From contig JADJLA010000004.1 of NCBI GenBank assembly GCA_016705695.1, positions 186,001-250,000 on the forward strand: 64,000 nucleotides of DNA, in the 5' to 3' direction. A model generated the notes under the pieces. The model saw only the letters and a list, made by a program, of their open reading frames with translations. It did no database searches and was not told the origin of the DNA. This document shows, in pieces, positions 42,851 through 51,903 of the stretch; the first letter of the stretch is position 1; each line of letters begins with the position of its first letter. The DNA comes from Sphingobacteriaceae bacterium (lineage in GTDB: Bacteria > Bacteroidota > Bacteroidia > B-17B0 > Aurantibacillaceae). The translations under genes were made by a program, and so were the position numbers.

Positions 42851-44066
42851 AAATAGCCGCCATCAACAAATTAATATCCTTGAATGGCAAATTAAACGTT
42901 TCGCCCAAGAACTGACTGGTTAAGATTCCATTGTAAATATAAATTCCATTTCTTAAACCGGCATCTCTGCGAACAATGCTGTCAAATCCACCCTCCTCGC
43001 CCATATGCAAAAGCACTTGAGTAAAAATATTACTGAAGGCAAATGAGGCAGTACGCGCAACACGACTTGGAATATTTGGAACACAATAATGTATCACGCC
43101 GTGCTTACGAAAAACAGGTTTTGTATGATTAGTTACTTGCGATGTTTCGAACACACCACCTTGATCAATACTTACATCAATAATTACAGAACCGGTTTTC
43201 ATTTCACTTACCATTCCTTCGGTAACTACAACAGGTGCTCTTCCGCCACGAGCACGCATGGCACCAATGGCCACGTCGGCAGTTTTTAAATGCTTTTCAA
43301 GAACTTTTGGAACAATAACAGACGTAAATATTCGTGAGCCTAATTGATTTTGCAAACGACGCAAACGCGATGTTGAATTATCAAATACTTTTACAGTGGC
43401 GCCTAATCCAATGGCTGCGCGCGCTGCGAATTCACCTACAGTTCCCGCGCCAATGATCACAACTTCCGTTGGAGAAATTCCACTGATCCCTCCTAAAATA
43501 GATCCAACGCCATTATTTACATTGCTTAATAACTCAGCCGCTATCAAAATACTGGCACCGCCCGCAATTTCTCCCATAGCTCTAATAACAGGGTAAATCC
43601 CTTCATCATCTGTCATAAGATCAAAAGCAACGCAATTCAATTTTTTTGAAATAAGTTTTCTTAAAAAATTCTCAGGCTGCACATGTAATTGCAAAGCACT
43701 GAACAAAATTTGTTTGTGCTGCATCATTTCTATCTCATCAATAGTTGGAGGCGCTATTTTTAAAATAACATCTGCTTTGTAAACATCCGATGCCGAATAA
43801 GCAATCTCTGCCCCTGCTTCGCTATAATCATTGTCCTCAAAATGCGCTGCACTTCCGGCGCCAGCTTCAATAACAATACGATGACCATTATTAACTAATA
43901 AAGCAACTGCATCAGGAACCAAAGGCACGCGAGTTTCTTGGAAAGCAACTTCCTTTGGAATTCCAATGAAAAGCTTTCCTTTCTTTCTGGCCACTTCGAG
44001 CATTTCTTCCTTGGGCGCTAGAGCTCCCTTTGTTAGCGACATCAATGTTTCTTTGCTCATTACCAT
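42849..44066 (-). CDS. ald: Alanine dehydrogenase
   Basis: 405 residues (ATG 44066, or ATG 44060 at MSKETLMSL). NAD-dependent: N-terminal GIPKEVAFQETRVPLVPD, then the Rossmann segment VVIIGAGTVGEFAARAAIGLGATVKVFD, and VIIDVSIDQGGVFET, YCVPNIPSRVARTASFAF. It interconverts alanine with pyruvate plus ammonia. The protein is somewhat longer than the canonical 370 residues, with an N-terminal extension of about 30 residues, seen in other Bacteroidota. Confidence 0.93.
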   Translation of the reverse strand: MVMSKETLMSLTKGALAPKEEMLEVARKKGKLFIGIPKEVAFQETRVPLVPDAVALLVNNGHRIVIEAGAGSAAHFEDNDYSEAGAEIAYSASDVYKADVILKIAPPTIDEIEMMQHKQILFSALQLHVQPENFLRKLISKKLNCVAFDLMTDDEGIYPVIRAMGEIAGGASILIAAELLSNVNNGVGSILGGISGISPTEVVIIGAGTVGEFAARAAIGLGATVKVFDNSTSRLRRLQNQLGSRIFTSVIVPKVLEKHLKTADVAIGAMRARGGRAPVVVTEGMVSEMKTGSVIIDVSIDQGGVFETSQVTNHTKPVFRKHGVIHYCVPNIPSRVARTASFAFSNIFTQVLLHMGEEGGFDSIVRRDAGLRNGIYIYNGILTSQFLGETFNLPFKDINLLMAAI

Positions 44067-44083
44067 AATTTGCTTTTTATTTT

Positions 44084-44815
44084 TTAATATGCAGGGCCAC
44101 GATATTTTGGCGCGTTACAATCGTCAATACTCTTTCTTCTTGGTCGGTACACCAAACCAACTCGTGTTTCAAATGTTCTATTCCTCATAGATGTACTTCT
44201 TACTCGTGGATTCCAAATATCCGGATTCCAATGCTCCTCTATGAACCAATTTATTTTTCTGATAAATGGAAATTCCATTCCAATACCAATATCACCACTT
44301 GCCCAGATCTTTTTTGGTTCGCTAAATGGCGCATTAGCTGATGATGAACCGCTCAAAAGATACTCCGCTCTTATTCCAATCATCCAATATTTAGCGGATG
44401 CAATTCCCATATCACTAAAAAACTTTAAATAGTTGTTCCATTGAATGTAGGTGTATTTATTTGTTTGAAAGCCTGTACGCGCTCCGGTAAATGGATCTGT
44501 CAAACTCTTTTCTTTTGAGCCTTTTTTTGTATATGAAATTTCGGTTTGCCAACGTGCTGCGTAATTACTCGAGAACTCCGCAAATATTCCTGCACCCCAA
44601 CTAAAATGTTCTTTGCCTACATAATTTCTTCCGCTGTAGTAATCAGGATTATTAGCGTAATCAATAGCGGTAAATTGTCGTGAACCTGCATCAATGTTCT
44701 TGTATTTATGACGCGATTCGGTTAAAGCGCCGTAAGCACCAATTCCTTTAAAGACTTGCGCGAACAATTGTTGCTGTATAAAGATCAAACTAAGTATGAG
44801 AACAATTTTCTTCAT
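44084..44815 (-). CDS. Outer-membrane beta-barrel protein (PorT-like), unknown function
   Basis: 243 residues. Signal peptide (KKIVLILSLIFIQQQLFAQ), then beta-strands with alternating polarity (HFSWGAGIFAEFSSNYAARW, YTYIQWNNYLKFFSDM, MIGIRAEYLLSG, FETRVGLVYRPRRK). It adjoins fabD directly (44815/44816). No precise family. Confidence 0.65.
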   Translation of the reverse strand: MKKIVLILSLIFIQQQLFAQVFKGIGAYGALTESRHKYKNIDAGSRQFTAIDYANNPDYYSGRNYVGKEHFSWGAGIFAEFSSNYAARWQTEISYTKKGSKEKSLTDPFTGARTGFQTNKYTYIQWNNYLKFFSDMGIASAKYWMIGIRAEYLLSGSSSANAPFSEPKKIWASGDIGIGMEFPFIRKINWFIEEHWNPDIWNPRVRSTSMRNRTFETRVGLVYRPRRKSIDDCNAPKYRGPAY

Positions 44816-45703
44816 TTAAAAACTAAGTGCTTCAGCGGTTTGACTTATTTTTTTCACTAATCCCTGCAATACTTTTCCGGGACCACACTCAATATACTGC
44901 GTTGCGCCATCAGCTGTCATTTGCTGAACACTTTGCGTCCACTTTACCGGAGCCGTTAATTGCATGATCAAATTTTTCTTTATCGCAGTTGGATCGCTCA
45001 CCGCGTTAGCTGTTACATTTTGGTAAACCGGACAAGTTGGTGCGCTAAAATTTGTTGAGTTGATGGCAGCTTCCAATTCTACTCTGGCGGGTTCCATTAA
45101 TGGAGAATGAAATGCACCTCCAACAGGTAAAACCAAAGCGCGTTTAGCTCCTGCTGCTTTTAATTTTTCGCAAGCAATATTTATTCCTTCAATACTTCCC
45201 GAAATAACCAATTGCCCCGGGCAATTATAATTTGCAGCTACAACCACGTGTCCTGAAGCGGAAATTTCTTTGCAAATATCTTCTACTATCTTATCATCCA
45301 AATTTAAAATAGCCGCCATTGTGCTTGGATTCATTTCGCAAGCTTTTTGCATAGCGAGTGCACGTTTTGAAACCAAGCGCAAAGCATCTTCAAAGCTTAA
45401 AGCTTTATTAGCAACCAATGCCGAAAACTCTCCAAGAGAATGCCCCGCAACCATATCAGGTTTTGATTCGTTCTCTTTTGTTTTGAATAAAATAACTGAG
45501 TGTAAAAAAATAGCAGGTTGTGTGATCTTAGTTTGTTTGAGTTCTTCTTCAGTTCCGCTAAACATCACATCCGAAATTCTAAAACCTAAAATATCATTGG
45601 CTTGCTCAAATAATTGTTTTGCTAAGGCCGAACTTTCGTAAAGGTCCTTTCCCATTCCTGGAAATTGGGAGCCTTGTCCGGGAAATACATACGCTTTCTT
45701 CAT
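44816..45703 (-). CDS. fabD: Malonyl-CoA-acyl carrier protein transacylase
   Basis: 295 residues. FPGQGSQFPGMGKDLYE at the start, the nucleophile motif VAGHSLGEFSALVA (GHSxG), AKRALVLPVGGAFHSPLM (active-site His) and YIECGPGKVLQGLV. It loads malonate on ACP in fatty-acid synthesis. Complete. Confidence 0.97.
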   Translation of the reverse strand: MKKAYVFPGQGSQFPGMGKDLYESSALAKQLFEQANDILGFRISDVMFSGTEEELKQTKITQPAIFLHSVILFKTKENESKPDMVAGHSLGEFSALVANKALSFEDALRLVSKRALAMQKACEMNPSTMAAILNLDDKIVEDICKEISASGHVVVAANYNCPGQLVISGSIEGINIACEKLKAAGAKRALVLPVGGAFHSPLMEPARVELEAAINSTNFSAPTCPVYQNVTANAVSDPTAIKKNLIMQLTAPVKWTQSVQQMTADGATQYIECGPGKVLQGLVKKISQTAEALSF

Positions 45704-45783
45704 TGTTAGATCTAAAAAAAGTTAGAACATAAATTTACCTGAAAGGCAATTAGAAAACAAAGAAAGAGATGAACAGTATTTAA

Positions 45784-46139
45784 CTATGGAGTGTTAGTAT
45801 CGGCCTTGTTTATCTTGTATAGATAGACGAAAAACGCGATAAACCCGAGGCTGAAAGGTATTACAGAGTAGTTTTTGTACTCAGCATGACCAAAGAACTC
45901 AACGCACATCCAAAAACTATTGGCACTGATCCAAAAAGCACCGATAAATTCACGAAAAAATCGGGAGTTTTGCGGGTTCTATACATCATTAAAAAAGTTA
46001 CTCCAACTGTAGGTATAACCATAGAAACACCTAGAGCTTTAAGCTCTAAAGCCCAACTAATATCCTTTATCAACCAAAAAAAGATGTGGAAATTCTCAAC
46101 CAAACGGATGTTGCCGAGTTTTCCAATATTAAATTTCAT
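45784..46139 (-). CDS. Small membrane protein hidden by a one-base frameshift
   Basis: ATG 46139 starts MKFNIGKLGNIRLVENFHIF with helices LELKALGVSMVIPTVGVTFLMM and, after a shift near 45933-45937 (a run of five A on the plus strand), FWISANSFWMCVEFFGHAE and IPFSLGFIAFFVYLYK, ending at 45784. Adding one base in that run joins the frames into 118 residues with three to four membrane helices. Without it the frame ends at 45861 and loses two helices. I recognise no named family. Confidence 0.72.
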
Positions 46140-46193
46140 GTTGCGTTAAACCTTTATTACTTTTAGGGGTCAAATATAGTTAAATATTGCCTT

Positions 46194-46742
46194 TTGCCAG
46201 CAGCCGCAGATATTGATATCATAGCCCTTTATAAGGACGAAAGCACTCGAAATAAGTCGCTGGAACTGTTAATTGACAAATACCAACAAAAGCTGTATTG
46301 GCACATTCGTAAGATCGTGATCGACCATGATGATAGTGATGATGTTTTGCAAAACACCTACATCAAAATATGGAAAGGCTTGGCTAATTTTAAAGAGGAA
46401 AGCGCCCTTTTTACCTGGATGTATAGAATTGCAACCAACGAGGCTATTACCTTTTTGAATCAAAAAAACAAAAGAAACACTACATCATTACATCCTATTG
46501 AATATCAGCTATCTAAATCATTGGAAAGCGATCATTACTTTAAAGGAGATGAGATACAATTAAAGCTACAACAAGCTATTTTAACCCTTCCTGAGAAGCA
46601 AAGGATCGTATTTAACATGCGTTATTACGATGAAACGCCTTATGAACAGATGAGCCAAATACTAGAAACATCCGTTGGTGCCTTAAAAGCCAGCTATCAT
46701 CTGGCAGCAAAGAAAGTAGAGGAATTTCTAACCAAAGATTAA
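46194..46742 (+). CDS. ECF-type RNA polymerase sigma factor
   Basis: 182 residues from TTG 46194. Region 2: KIVIDHDDSDDVLQNTYIKIWKGLANF and TWMYRIATNEAITFL. Region 4: LPEKQRIVFNMRYYDETPYEQMSQILETSVGALKASYHLAAKKV. First gene of a five-gene run (46194-50100). The next gene, a membrane protein with PxxYF repeats, is the likely anti-sigma partner. Confidence 0.92.
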   Translation: MPAAADIDIIALYKDESTRNKSLELLIDKYQQKLYWHIRKIVIDHDDSDDVLQNTYIKIWKGLANFKEESALFTWMYRIATNEAITFLNQKNKRNTTSLHPIEYQLSKSLESDHYFKGDEIQLKLQQAILTLPEKQRIVFNMRYYDETPYEQMSQILETSVGALKASYHLAAKKVEEFLTKD

Positions 46743-46775
46743 ACCTTTTTAAAACGGTGTAGTCAAACCTAAAAC

Positions 46776-47516
46776 GTGGACAATAATAACAACATACCAA
46801 ACTCATTTGATCTTCCGGAGGATTACTTTAAAAGATCCAAGGCAGGTATACTTAATAAAATTGAGTGGACTCAAGAGCATGAGGCATATCCTCTTTTATC
46901 TGCTTTGAATAAAGAGCATGGATTTGTTGTGCCTAACAATTATTTTAATGCAAGCGCTTCCAAATTGGAATTATTGGATACGCCAATTTTAGCAAGCGCT
47001 TCAAAACAAAATTCATTTAATGTTCCGGCAGACTATTTTGCGCAGAATAAATTGCATATCATTTTAAACGTTGAAGGAATTAATGAATTAAGCGCTTACC
47101 CTAAATTAAATGCAATTGAAAAGGTAAATCCGTTTGCTACCAGCGAAAATTATTTTGAAACTAGTAAACAAACTACTATACGTAAGAATACGAACGAAGG
47201 TGGAGCTAAAATAATTTCAATGAATCGTAAGCCATTATGGTTTGCTGCAGCTGCTGTACTTACTATTACAATAGGATTATGGATCTATGATTCGTTCGTT
47301 AAAGAACAAATGATCATTGATGATTGCACAACCTTAGCTTGTTTAGAAAAACGCGAGGTGATCAAATACAAACTGGATAATTTTGATACAGAAGAAATTT
47401 TAGATGCCGCAGTTGATCTTGATAAATTAGAAAAGAATTTAAATAAAAAAGAAAGTACTGATAGTTTAAAAACCACTGATTCAACCGATCAGGCGCTTTT
47501 AGATTTTATTGACTAA
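46776..47516 (+). CDS. Membrane protein with four PxxYF repeats (probable anti-sigma partner)
   Basis: 246 residues from GTG 46776. The cytoplasmic N-terminus carries four copies of a motif: FDLPEDYF (11-18), FVVPNNYF (50-57), FNVPADYF (81-88) and FATSENYF (120-127). One membrane helix follows at about 154-171 (LWFAAAAVLTITIGLWIY), then an acidic periplasmic tail. Genes of this type follow ECF sigma genes in many Bacteroidota. The repeats might bind the sigma factor, but this is inferred. Confidence 0.75.
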   Translation: MDNNNNIPNSFDLPEDYFKRSKAGILNKIEWTQEHEAYPLLSALNKEHGFVVPNNYFNASASKLELLDTPILASASKQNSFNVPADYFAQNKLHIILNVEGINELSAYPKLNAIEKVNPFATSENYFETSKQTTIRKNTNEGGAKIISMNRKPLWFAAAAVLTITIGLWIYDSFVKEQMIIDDCTTLACLEKREVIKYKLDNFDTEEILDAAVDLDKLEKNLNKKESTDSLKTTDSTDQALLDFID

Positions 47517-47938
47517 TGAAAGCTATTAAGAACATAATTATACTTTTAACCATTTTACTTTGGCTTACACCAAACAAAGGTTTAGCTCAGCGCGATAAGA
47601 TCGACGAGTTAAGATCTACTTTTATTGCTAAGCATTTGGAGTTTAGTTCGGCTGAAAGTGAAAAGTTTTGGCCTATTTACAATGAACTTCATGATAAACG
47701 CAAAGCGATTAAAAAGAATTTGAGACAAAGTTTAAAAAATATTTCTCCAACAGTTAGCGACAAAGAAGCCGAGGATATAATTAACTTAGAGAATAAAAGT
47801 GCTGCCGCTGATGCCGAACTCACAAAAACCTATAACGATAAATTAAAGCTCGTTATCGGTGCAAAAAAATTAGCAAAGCTAAAAGTGGTTGAAGAAGAAT
47901 TTAAACTGGAAGTATTAAAAGCCGCGAAAGAAAAGTAG
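47516..47938 (+). CDS. Periplasmic helical protein (Spy/CpxP-like sensor of the sigma operon)
   Basis: 140 residues, start overlapping the previous stop. Signal peptide (IIILLTILLWLTPNKGLAQ), then mostly charged helices: IDELRSTFIAKHLEFSSAESEKFWPIYNE, which resembles the LTxxQ-type core of Spy-like proteins, plus a Lys-rich end. Bacteroidota annotations call such proteins sensors of ECF-type sigma factors. Role inferred. Confidence 0.75.
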   Translation: MKAIKNIIILLTILLWLTPNKGLAQRDKIDELRSTFIAKHLEFSSAESEKFWPIYNELHDKRKAIKKNLRQSLKNISPTVSDKEAEDIINLENKSAAADAELTKTYNDKLKLVIGAKKLAKLKVVEEEFKLEVLKAAKEK

Positions 47939-47952
47939 AACAGGTGCCCCAC

Positions 47953-49164
47953 ATGCAGGCAAATATTAAAGTAGTGCTAATTTTTATTGGCACTTTTCTT
48001 TTATTTCAGGTAGAAATAAAAGCACAGGCGGCGTTTGATAGTTTGAATTTAAAAAAAGCTAAGCATTATTTTAAGACCACTATTTTTTTAGATTCTTATT
48101 CAAAAGCAAATCAAAAATTTCCAAAACAAAAAGCAACCAAGCCAAGCAATGATAGCGTTATTGATGCGCGCTTAGGTTCGTTTGGATTAAAACAATTCAA
48201 TGTTGGTTTTTATACCCCACTATATACGCGCACCTATTATAATCAAGACAGTACCGTTTATTCAAACACACATTATTTACTTACCGGAAATTTTCTTTCT
48301 ATTCAACCGCAATTTGATAGCATTAATAAAGTTCATACACTACTTAAATACGGTTTAGGATTTCGTGTTATCCAAAACAGTGGTAAAAAAGGAGTTTGGT
48401 TCATCGATATTCAACCTTTTACTACAACCGATATTACCACTTCAACGCCTAATGGATATTTTCGTATGGCCAACTCGTTTATTTATAGCCATAATTTTTC
48501 AGCTAAATTCAATATGCGCTTGGGTATCACAAAATCATTTATGTGGGGCAATAGATACTATTTGCCTTATTTAGGATTTAGATGGGGGAAACTGGATGGC
48601 GTGAACTTTAGTATTCAAATTCCTAAGAACATCAGTTTAAATATTCCTATCAATGATAAAATTCGTTTCAGTATCTTTAGTAAACCGCAAGGCGGGATGT
48701 ATAGCTTCTTAAACAACGATTCGCTCTACTATTTTAGACCTGAAGTAAAAGCGTTTAATTTTACGCACTATGAGATCTTGGGAGGTATCCGCTTAGATTT
48801 TGCAATTGGAAAAAATTTCTCGGGATATATTGACGCAGGCTCAAGCACAAGAAGCAATATCACTTTCTACTCAACTGAAACAAGTAAAAAAAGACCAAAC
48901 GTTCCTTACAAAGTTTACTTCTACGAAAGAAGTTTAAGTCCAACCGGATTTTTGAATTTTGGATTGGTATGGCGTTTTGGAAAAACTAAGAGTTACTTTA
49001 ACGATAAAAACATGTATGATGCATTTGATATCAATAATGTAAATAGTACGGGTGATGTTAATTCAGGCCCAGGCAATATGGAAATTCCGATCAAAAAGAG
49101 TATTAAGCAGAGTAAGTTAAATCTTGCCGACATCCAAGATCTGATTGACATAACCGACCAATAA
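47953..49164 (+). CDS. Outer-membrane or periplasmic protein, unknown function
   Basis: About 403 residues from ATG 47953 (an upstream GTG at 47944 is possible). Signal peptide (VVLIFIGTFLLFQVEIKAQ). Beta-rich middle with FYTPLYTRTYYNQDSTVYSN, ITKSFMWGNRYYLPYLGFRWG and LGGIRLDFAIGKNFSGYIDAG, suggesting a beta-barrel. It may belong with the sigma operon. No family recognised. Confidence 0.65.
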   Translation: MQANIKVVLIFIGTFLLFQVEIKAQAAFDSLNLKKAKHYFKTTIFLDSYSKANQKFPKQKATKPSNDSVIDARLGSFGLKQFNVGFYTPLYTRTYYNQDSTVYSNTHYLLTGNFLSIQPQFDSINKVHTLLKYGLGFRVIQNSGKKGVWFIDIQPFTTTDITTSTPNGYFRMANSFIYSHNFSAKFNMRLGITKSFMWGNRYYLPYLGFRWGKLDGVNFSIQIPKNISLNIPINDKIRFSIFSKPQGGMYSFLNNDSLYYFRPEVKAFNFTHYEILGGIRLDFAIGKNFSGYIDAGSSTRSNITFYSTETSKKRPNVPYKVYFYERSLSPTGFLNFGLVWRFGKTKSYFNDKNMYDAFDINNVNSTGDVNSGPGNMEIPIKKSIKQSKLNLADIQDLIDITDQ

Positions 49165-50100
49165 ATGAACTATATTTGTGTAAGGCTATTGAAAAAGGTT
49201 TTACACATATTTATCATCTGCATCTTTTCGTTTGTTTCAACCGCACAAGTTGATTCGGTACCTGCAAAAAAATACAAACGCATTTCTCTCATAACCGGTT
49301 CATCTGTTTTAACCACCGGTTCACTTTTTTATTTGAATAAAGCTTGGTACTCTGAATACAATACCGGTAAATTTCATATGTTCAATGATAATGCCGAATG
49401 GTTGCAAATGGACAAAGCCGGGCACGTTTGGACAACTTACAATCTTGGTCGTTTAATGATGGATGTTTTTGATTGGGCAGGATTTTCAAAAAAACAAAAA
49501 CTGATCTACGGAGGCACTATTGGTTTTGCTTACATGACCGGTGTTGAACTCATGGATGGCTACAGCGATGGTTGGGGTTTTTCGAGTGGTGATATGTTAG
49601 CAAATGCGGCGGGTACAGGTTTATCAATTTCTCAAGAAGCTTTGTGGAACGAACAGCGGGTATTTATAAAATATTCATATAAAGAAAGTGAGTTGGCAAT
49701 TTATAATCCATCCTTGCTTGGAAAAAATCTACAAGAAAAAATATTGAAAGATTATAATGCACAAACATACTGGATCAGTTTTAGTCCGTTTGCATTTATA
49801 AAAGGTGATCATAAATTACCAAAATGGCTAGCTATATCGTTTGGCTATGGCGCCAACGGAATGCTAAGAGCGCGCGAAGATTTTGTGACCTACAGGTCAC
49901 CTACTTCACCATTTGTAGAATCCACTTACAGCAGCCAGCGCATTAGAAATTATTATGTGAGTTTGGATATTGACTTTACTAAGATCAAAACCAAATCAAA
50001 GACCTTAAAAACAATTTTTACCTGTTTAAATATGGTAAAAGTTCCCGCGCCTGCCTTGGGTTTTAATTGTAAGGGAAGTAGTTTTAACTGGTTGCGGTAA
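49165..50100 (+). CDS. DUF2279 family outer-membrane-associated protein
   Basis: 311 residues, start directly after the previous stop. Signal peptide (VLHIFIICIFSFVSTAQ). DUF2279 landmark DNAEWLQMDKAGHVWTTYNL and ELMDGYSDGWGFSSGDMLAN, then AGTGLSISQEALWNEQRV. DUF2279 proteins are thought to be periplasmic or outer-membrane (YfiM-like); function unknown. Last gene of the run. Confidence 0.82.
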   Translation: MNYICVRLLKKVLHIFIICIFSFVSTAQVDSVPAKKYKRISLITGSSVLTTGSLFYLNKAWYSEYNTGKFHMFNDNAEWLQMDKAGHVWTTYNLGRLMMDVFDWAGFSKKQKLIYGGTIGFAYMTGVELMDGYSDGWGFSSGDMLANAAGTGLSISQEALWNEQRVFIKYSYKESELAIYNPSLLGKNLQEKILKDYNAQTYWISFSPFAFIKGDHKLPKWLAISFGYGANGMLRAREDFVTYRSPTSPFVESTYSSQRIRNYYVSLDIDFTKIKTKSKTLKTIFTCLNMVKVPAPALGFNCKGSSFNWLR

Positions 50101-50176
50101 ATAGTGCTTGAAAAAACTTGAAATGTAAATGAATCCGCATTTTTAACTAGAACTTATAGCAAAGCCCGCGATTGAA

Positions 50177-50198
50177 CCCTTCGACAAGCTCAGGATAA
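50177..50198. repeat. CTTCGACAAGCTCAGGATAA repeat
   Basis: CCTTCGACAAGCTCAGGATA (50178-50197) is the inverse of the Bacteroidota intergenic TATCCTGAGCTTGTCGAAGG element. It lies in a 164-bp gap between convergent genes. Confidence 0.55.
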
Positions 50199-50264
50199 AC
50201 TCCAATCCCACTTGGAGAGAAAGCGCGATAAGGCGCCCAAATAAAAAGAATTCTAAATTTAAAA

Positions 50265-51143
50265 CTAAGTAGGCCTTTTATGCTTCCAGCGGCGGTGGCT
50301 CCATAACCAATTCGAAGGTTGCGCTAAGATATTTTCCTCCAAACATTTCAAATGCATTTCGGTTATTTCTTCTTCAGTGTATAATTTTGGCTCTTCGCAC
50401 ACTTTTATGATATCGATCTCGTAAATCCCCCGTTTAACCCTAACTGTTCGCCCGTAAACCATAGGGTAATTAAATTTCTTTGCAATCTTTGCAGGGCCAT
50501 TATATACTGCTGTATCTTGATTTAAAAATTTTGTCCAGTAGGCGCTTTCCGGTGGTGGACTTTGATCCGCATTTAACCCCAATGAATAATTCATGTTTTT
50601 ATTGCGAATTAAAAAAGGATAAAAATCCTTCATCGAAATGATTTTAGCACCAAACTTACTTCGCATTTTTAGCATTAACGCATCAAAAGGTTTATTGCTC
50701 AAAGGATGATACACACCAAGTAAAATTTGTTCAAAATTAGGTTGGTACGAAAGTGGTACCCACTCCCAATTAGAACAATGCCCAATTACAATTACAATAC
50801 TCTGCTTTTTATCAGAGTAATCAGTAAGAATCTTTTTTCCACTCTCGGTATAGTAAATACGCTTAGTTAATTCTTCCTTAGAAATAGTAAAGGCCTTTAC
50901 AGTTTCGAAAATTACATCACAAAAATTCTTATAAAACCCTTTACATATCTTTTGGATCTCTTTTTCATTTTTATCCGGAAATGAATTACGAAGATTTTGC
51001 AATACTACCTTCTTTCTATACCCAAAAAGATAATATACCAATACATAAAGTCCAAAGCTTTTTATATGAAGTACCCACATAGGCAAATACGATATCACGT
51101 AGATCAATGGTATCAATAAGAATCGCAATAAAATATTCGCCAT
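50265..51143 (-). CDS. Lysophospholipid/lipid A acyltransferase (LpxL/HtrB family)
   Basis: 292 residues from ATG 51143. A longer frame from 51215 overlaps the LOG gene, and the membrane segment begins MANILLRFLLIPLIYVISYL. Motif GHCSNWEWVP contains the HX4E catalytic box of LpxL/LpxM-type acyltransferases. Other parts, ADQSPPPESAYWTKFLNQDT and NWLWSHRRWKHKRP, are the family's conserved C-terminal blocks. It adds a secondary acyl chain to lipid A or a related lipid. Confidence 0.9.
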   Translation of the reverse strand: MANILLRFLLIPLIYVISYLPMWVLHIKSFGLYVLVYYLFGYRKKVVLQNLRNSFPDKNEKEIQKICKGFYKNFCDVIFETVKAFTISKEELTKRIYYTESGKKILTDYSDKKQSIVIVIGHCSNWEWVPLSYQPNFEQILLGVYHPLSNKPFDALMLKMRSKFGAKIISMKDFYPFLIRNKNMNYSLGLNADQSPPPESAYWTKFLNQDTAVYNGPAKIAKKFNYPMVYGRTVRVKRGIYEIDIIKVCEEPKLYTEEEITEMHLKCLEENILAQPSNWLWSHRRWKHKRPT

Positions 51144-51153
51144 TGCTTTTTGC

Positions 51154-51867
51154 TTAGAAATTTGGTTTGAGTAAATATTTGCTGTAGAAATCCACAATAT
51201 GTTTAACAGCCTCATCCGCTGTATCTACAATTTTAAAAAGATCAAGGTCTTCTAAGTGAATATAATTCTCACTCTCCAACATATCCTTCTTGATCCAATC
51301 TACCATTCCTTGCCAATATCCCTTTCCAACAAGTACAATAGGAAATTGCGCGATCTTACTTGTTTGAACTAAAGTTAAGGCTTCAAACAATTCGTCCATG
51401 GTTCCAAATCCTCCAGGCATTCCAATAAATCCTTGCGAATATTTTAAGAACATTGTCTTGCGCACATAAAAATAATCAAAGTAAATGCTCTTATCGTGAT
51501 CAATGAATTCGTTTGGATGTTGCTCAAAAGGCAAAACAATATTCAATCCAACGCTTTTTCCTTTTCCTCTACGAGCGCCTTTATTTGCAGCTTCCATAAT
51601 TCCCGGACCACCACCTGTAATAACGCCGTAACCTTCTTGGGTTAATTTAAAGGCGATTTCTTCTGCTAAAATATAATATTTATTATCGGGCTTAGTACGC
51701 GCACTTCCAAAAATGGAAACGCAAGGACCAATGCGACTTAATTTTTCAAATCCTTCAACAAACTCACTCATGATCTTAAATAAGTGCCAACTGTCGCGTG
51801 CTTTTATTTCTTCCAGGTCCTTTTGTGCAAATGCTTTACGGATCCTATCTTCGCTATCTTTTGTCAT
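51154..51867 (-). CDS. LOG family protein (TIGR00730 Rossmann fold)
   Basis: 237 residues. SIFGSARTKPDNKYY and YGVITGGGPGIMEAANKGA are the nucleotide-phosphate sites; MPGGFGTMDELFEALTLVQ is the PGGxGTxxE motif of cytokinin-activating LOG-type phosphoribohydrolases. In bacteria the role is usually nucleotide 5'-monophosphate nucleosidase activity or unknown. It ends 10 nt before the acyltransferase. Confidence 0.93.
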   Translation of the reverse strand: MTKDSEDRIRKAFAQKDLEEIKARDSWHLFKIMSEFVEGFEKLSRIGPCVSIFGSARTKPDNKYYILAEEIAFKLTQEGYGVITGGGPGIMEAANKGARRGKGKSVGLNIVLPFEQHPNEFIDHDKSIYFDYFYVRKTMFLKYSQGFIGMPGGFGTMDELFEALTLVQTSKIAQFPIVLVGKGYWQGMVDWIKKDMLESENYIHLEDLDLFKIVDTADEAVKHIVDFYSKYLLKPNF

Positions 51868-51903
51868 ATATACTTTTTTTTAATTCTGGTTACTATTAAC
51901 GTT

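Noticed and set aside
45886..46149. Plus-strand ORF of 87 codons opposite the small membrane gene
   Set aside because: No recognisable domain; the minus-strand frame has membrane helices continuing over a repairable frameshift.
51144..51215. N-terminal extension of the acyltransferase
   Set aside because: Overlaps the LOG gene; a membrane-anchor start at 51143 is complete and correctly spaced.
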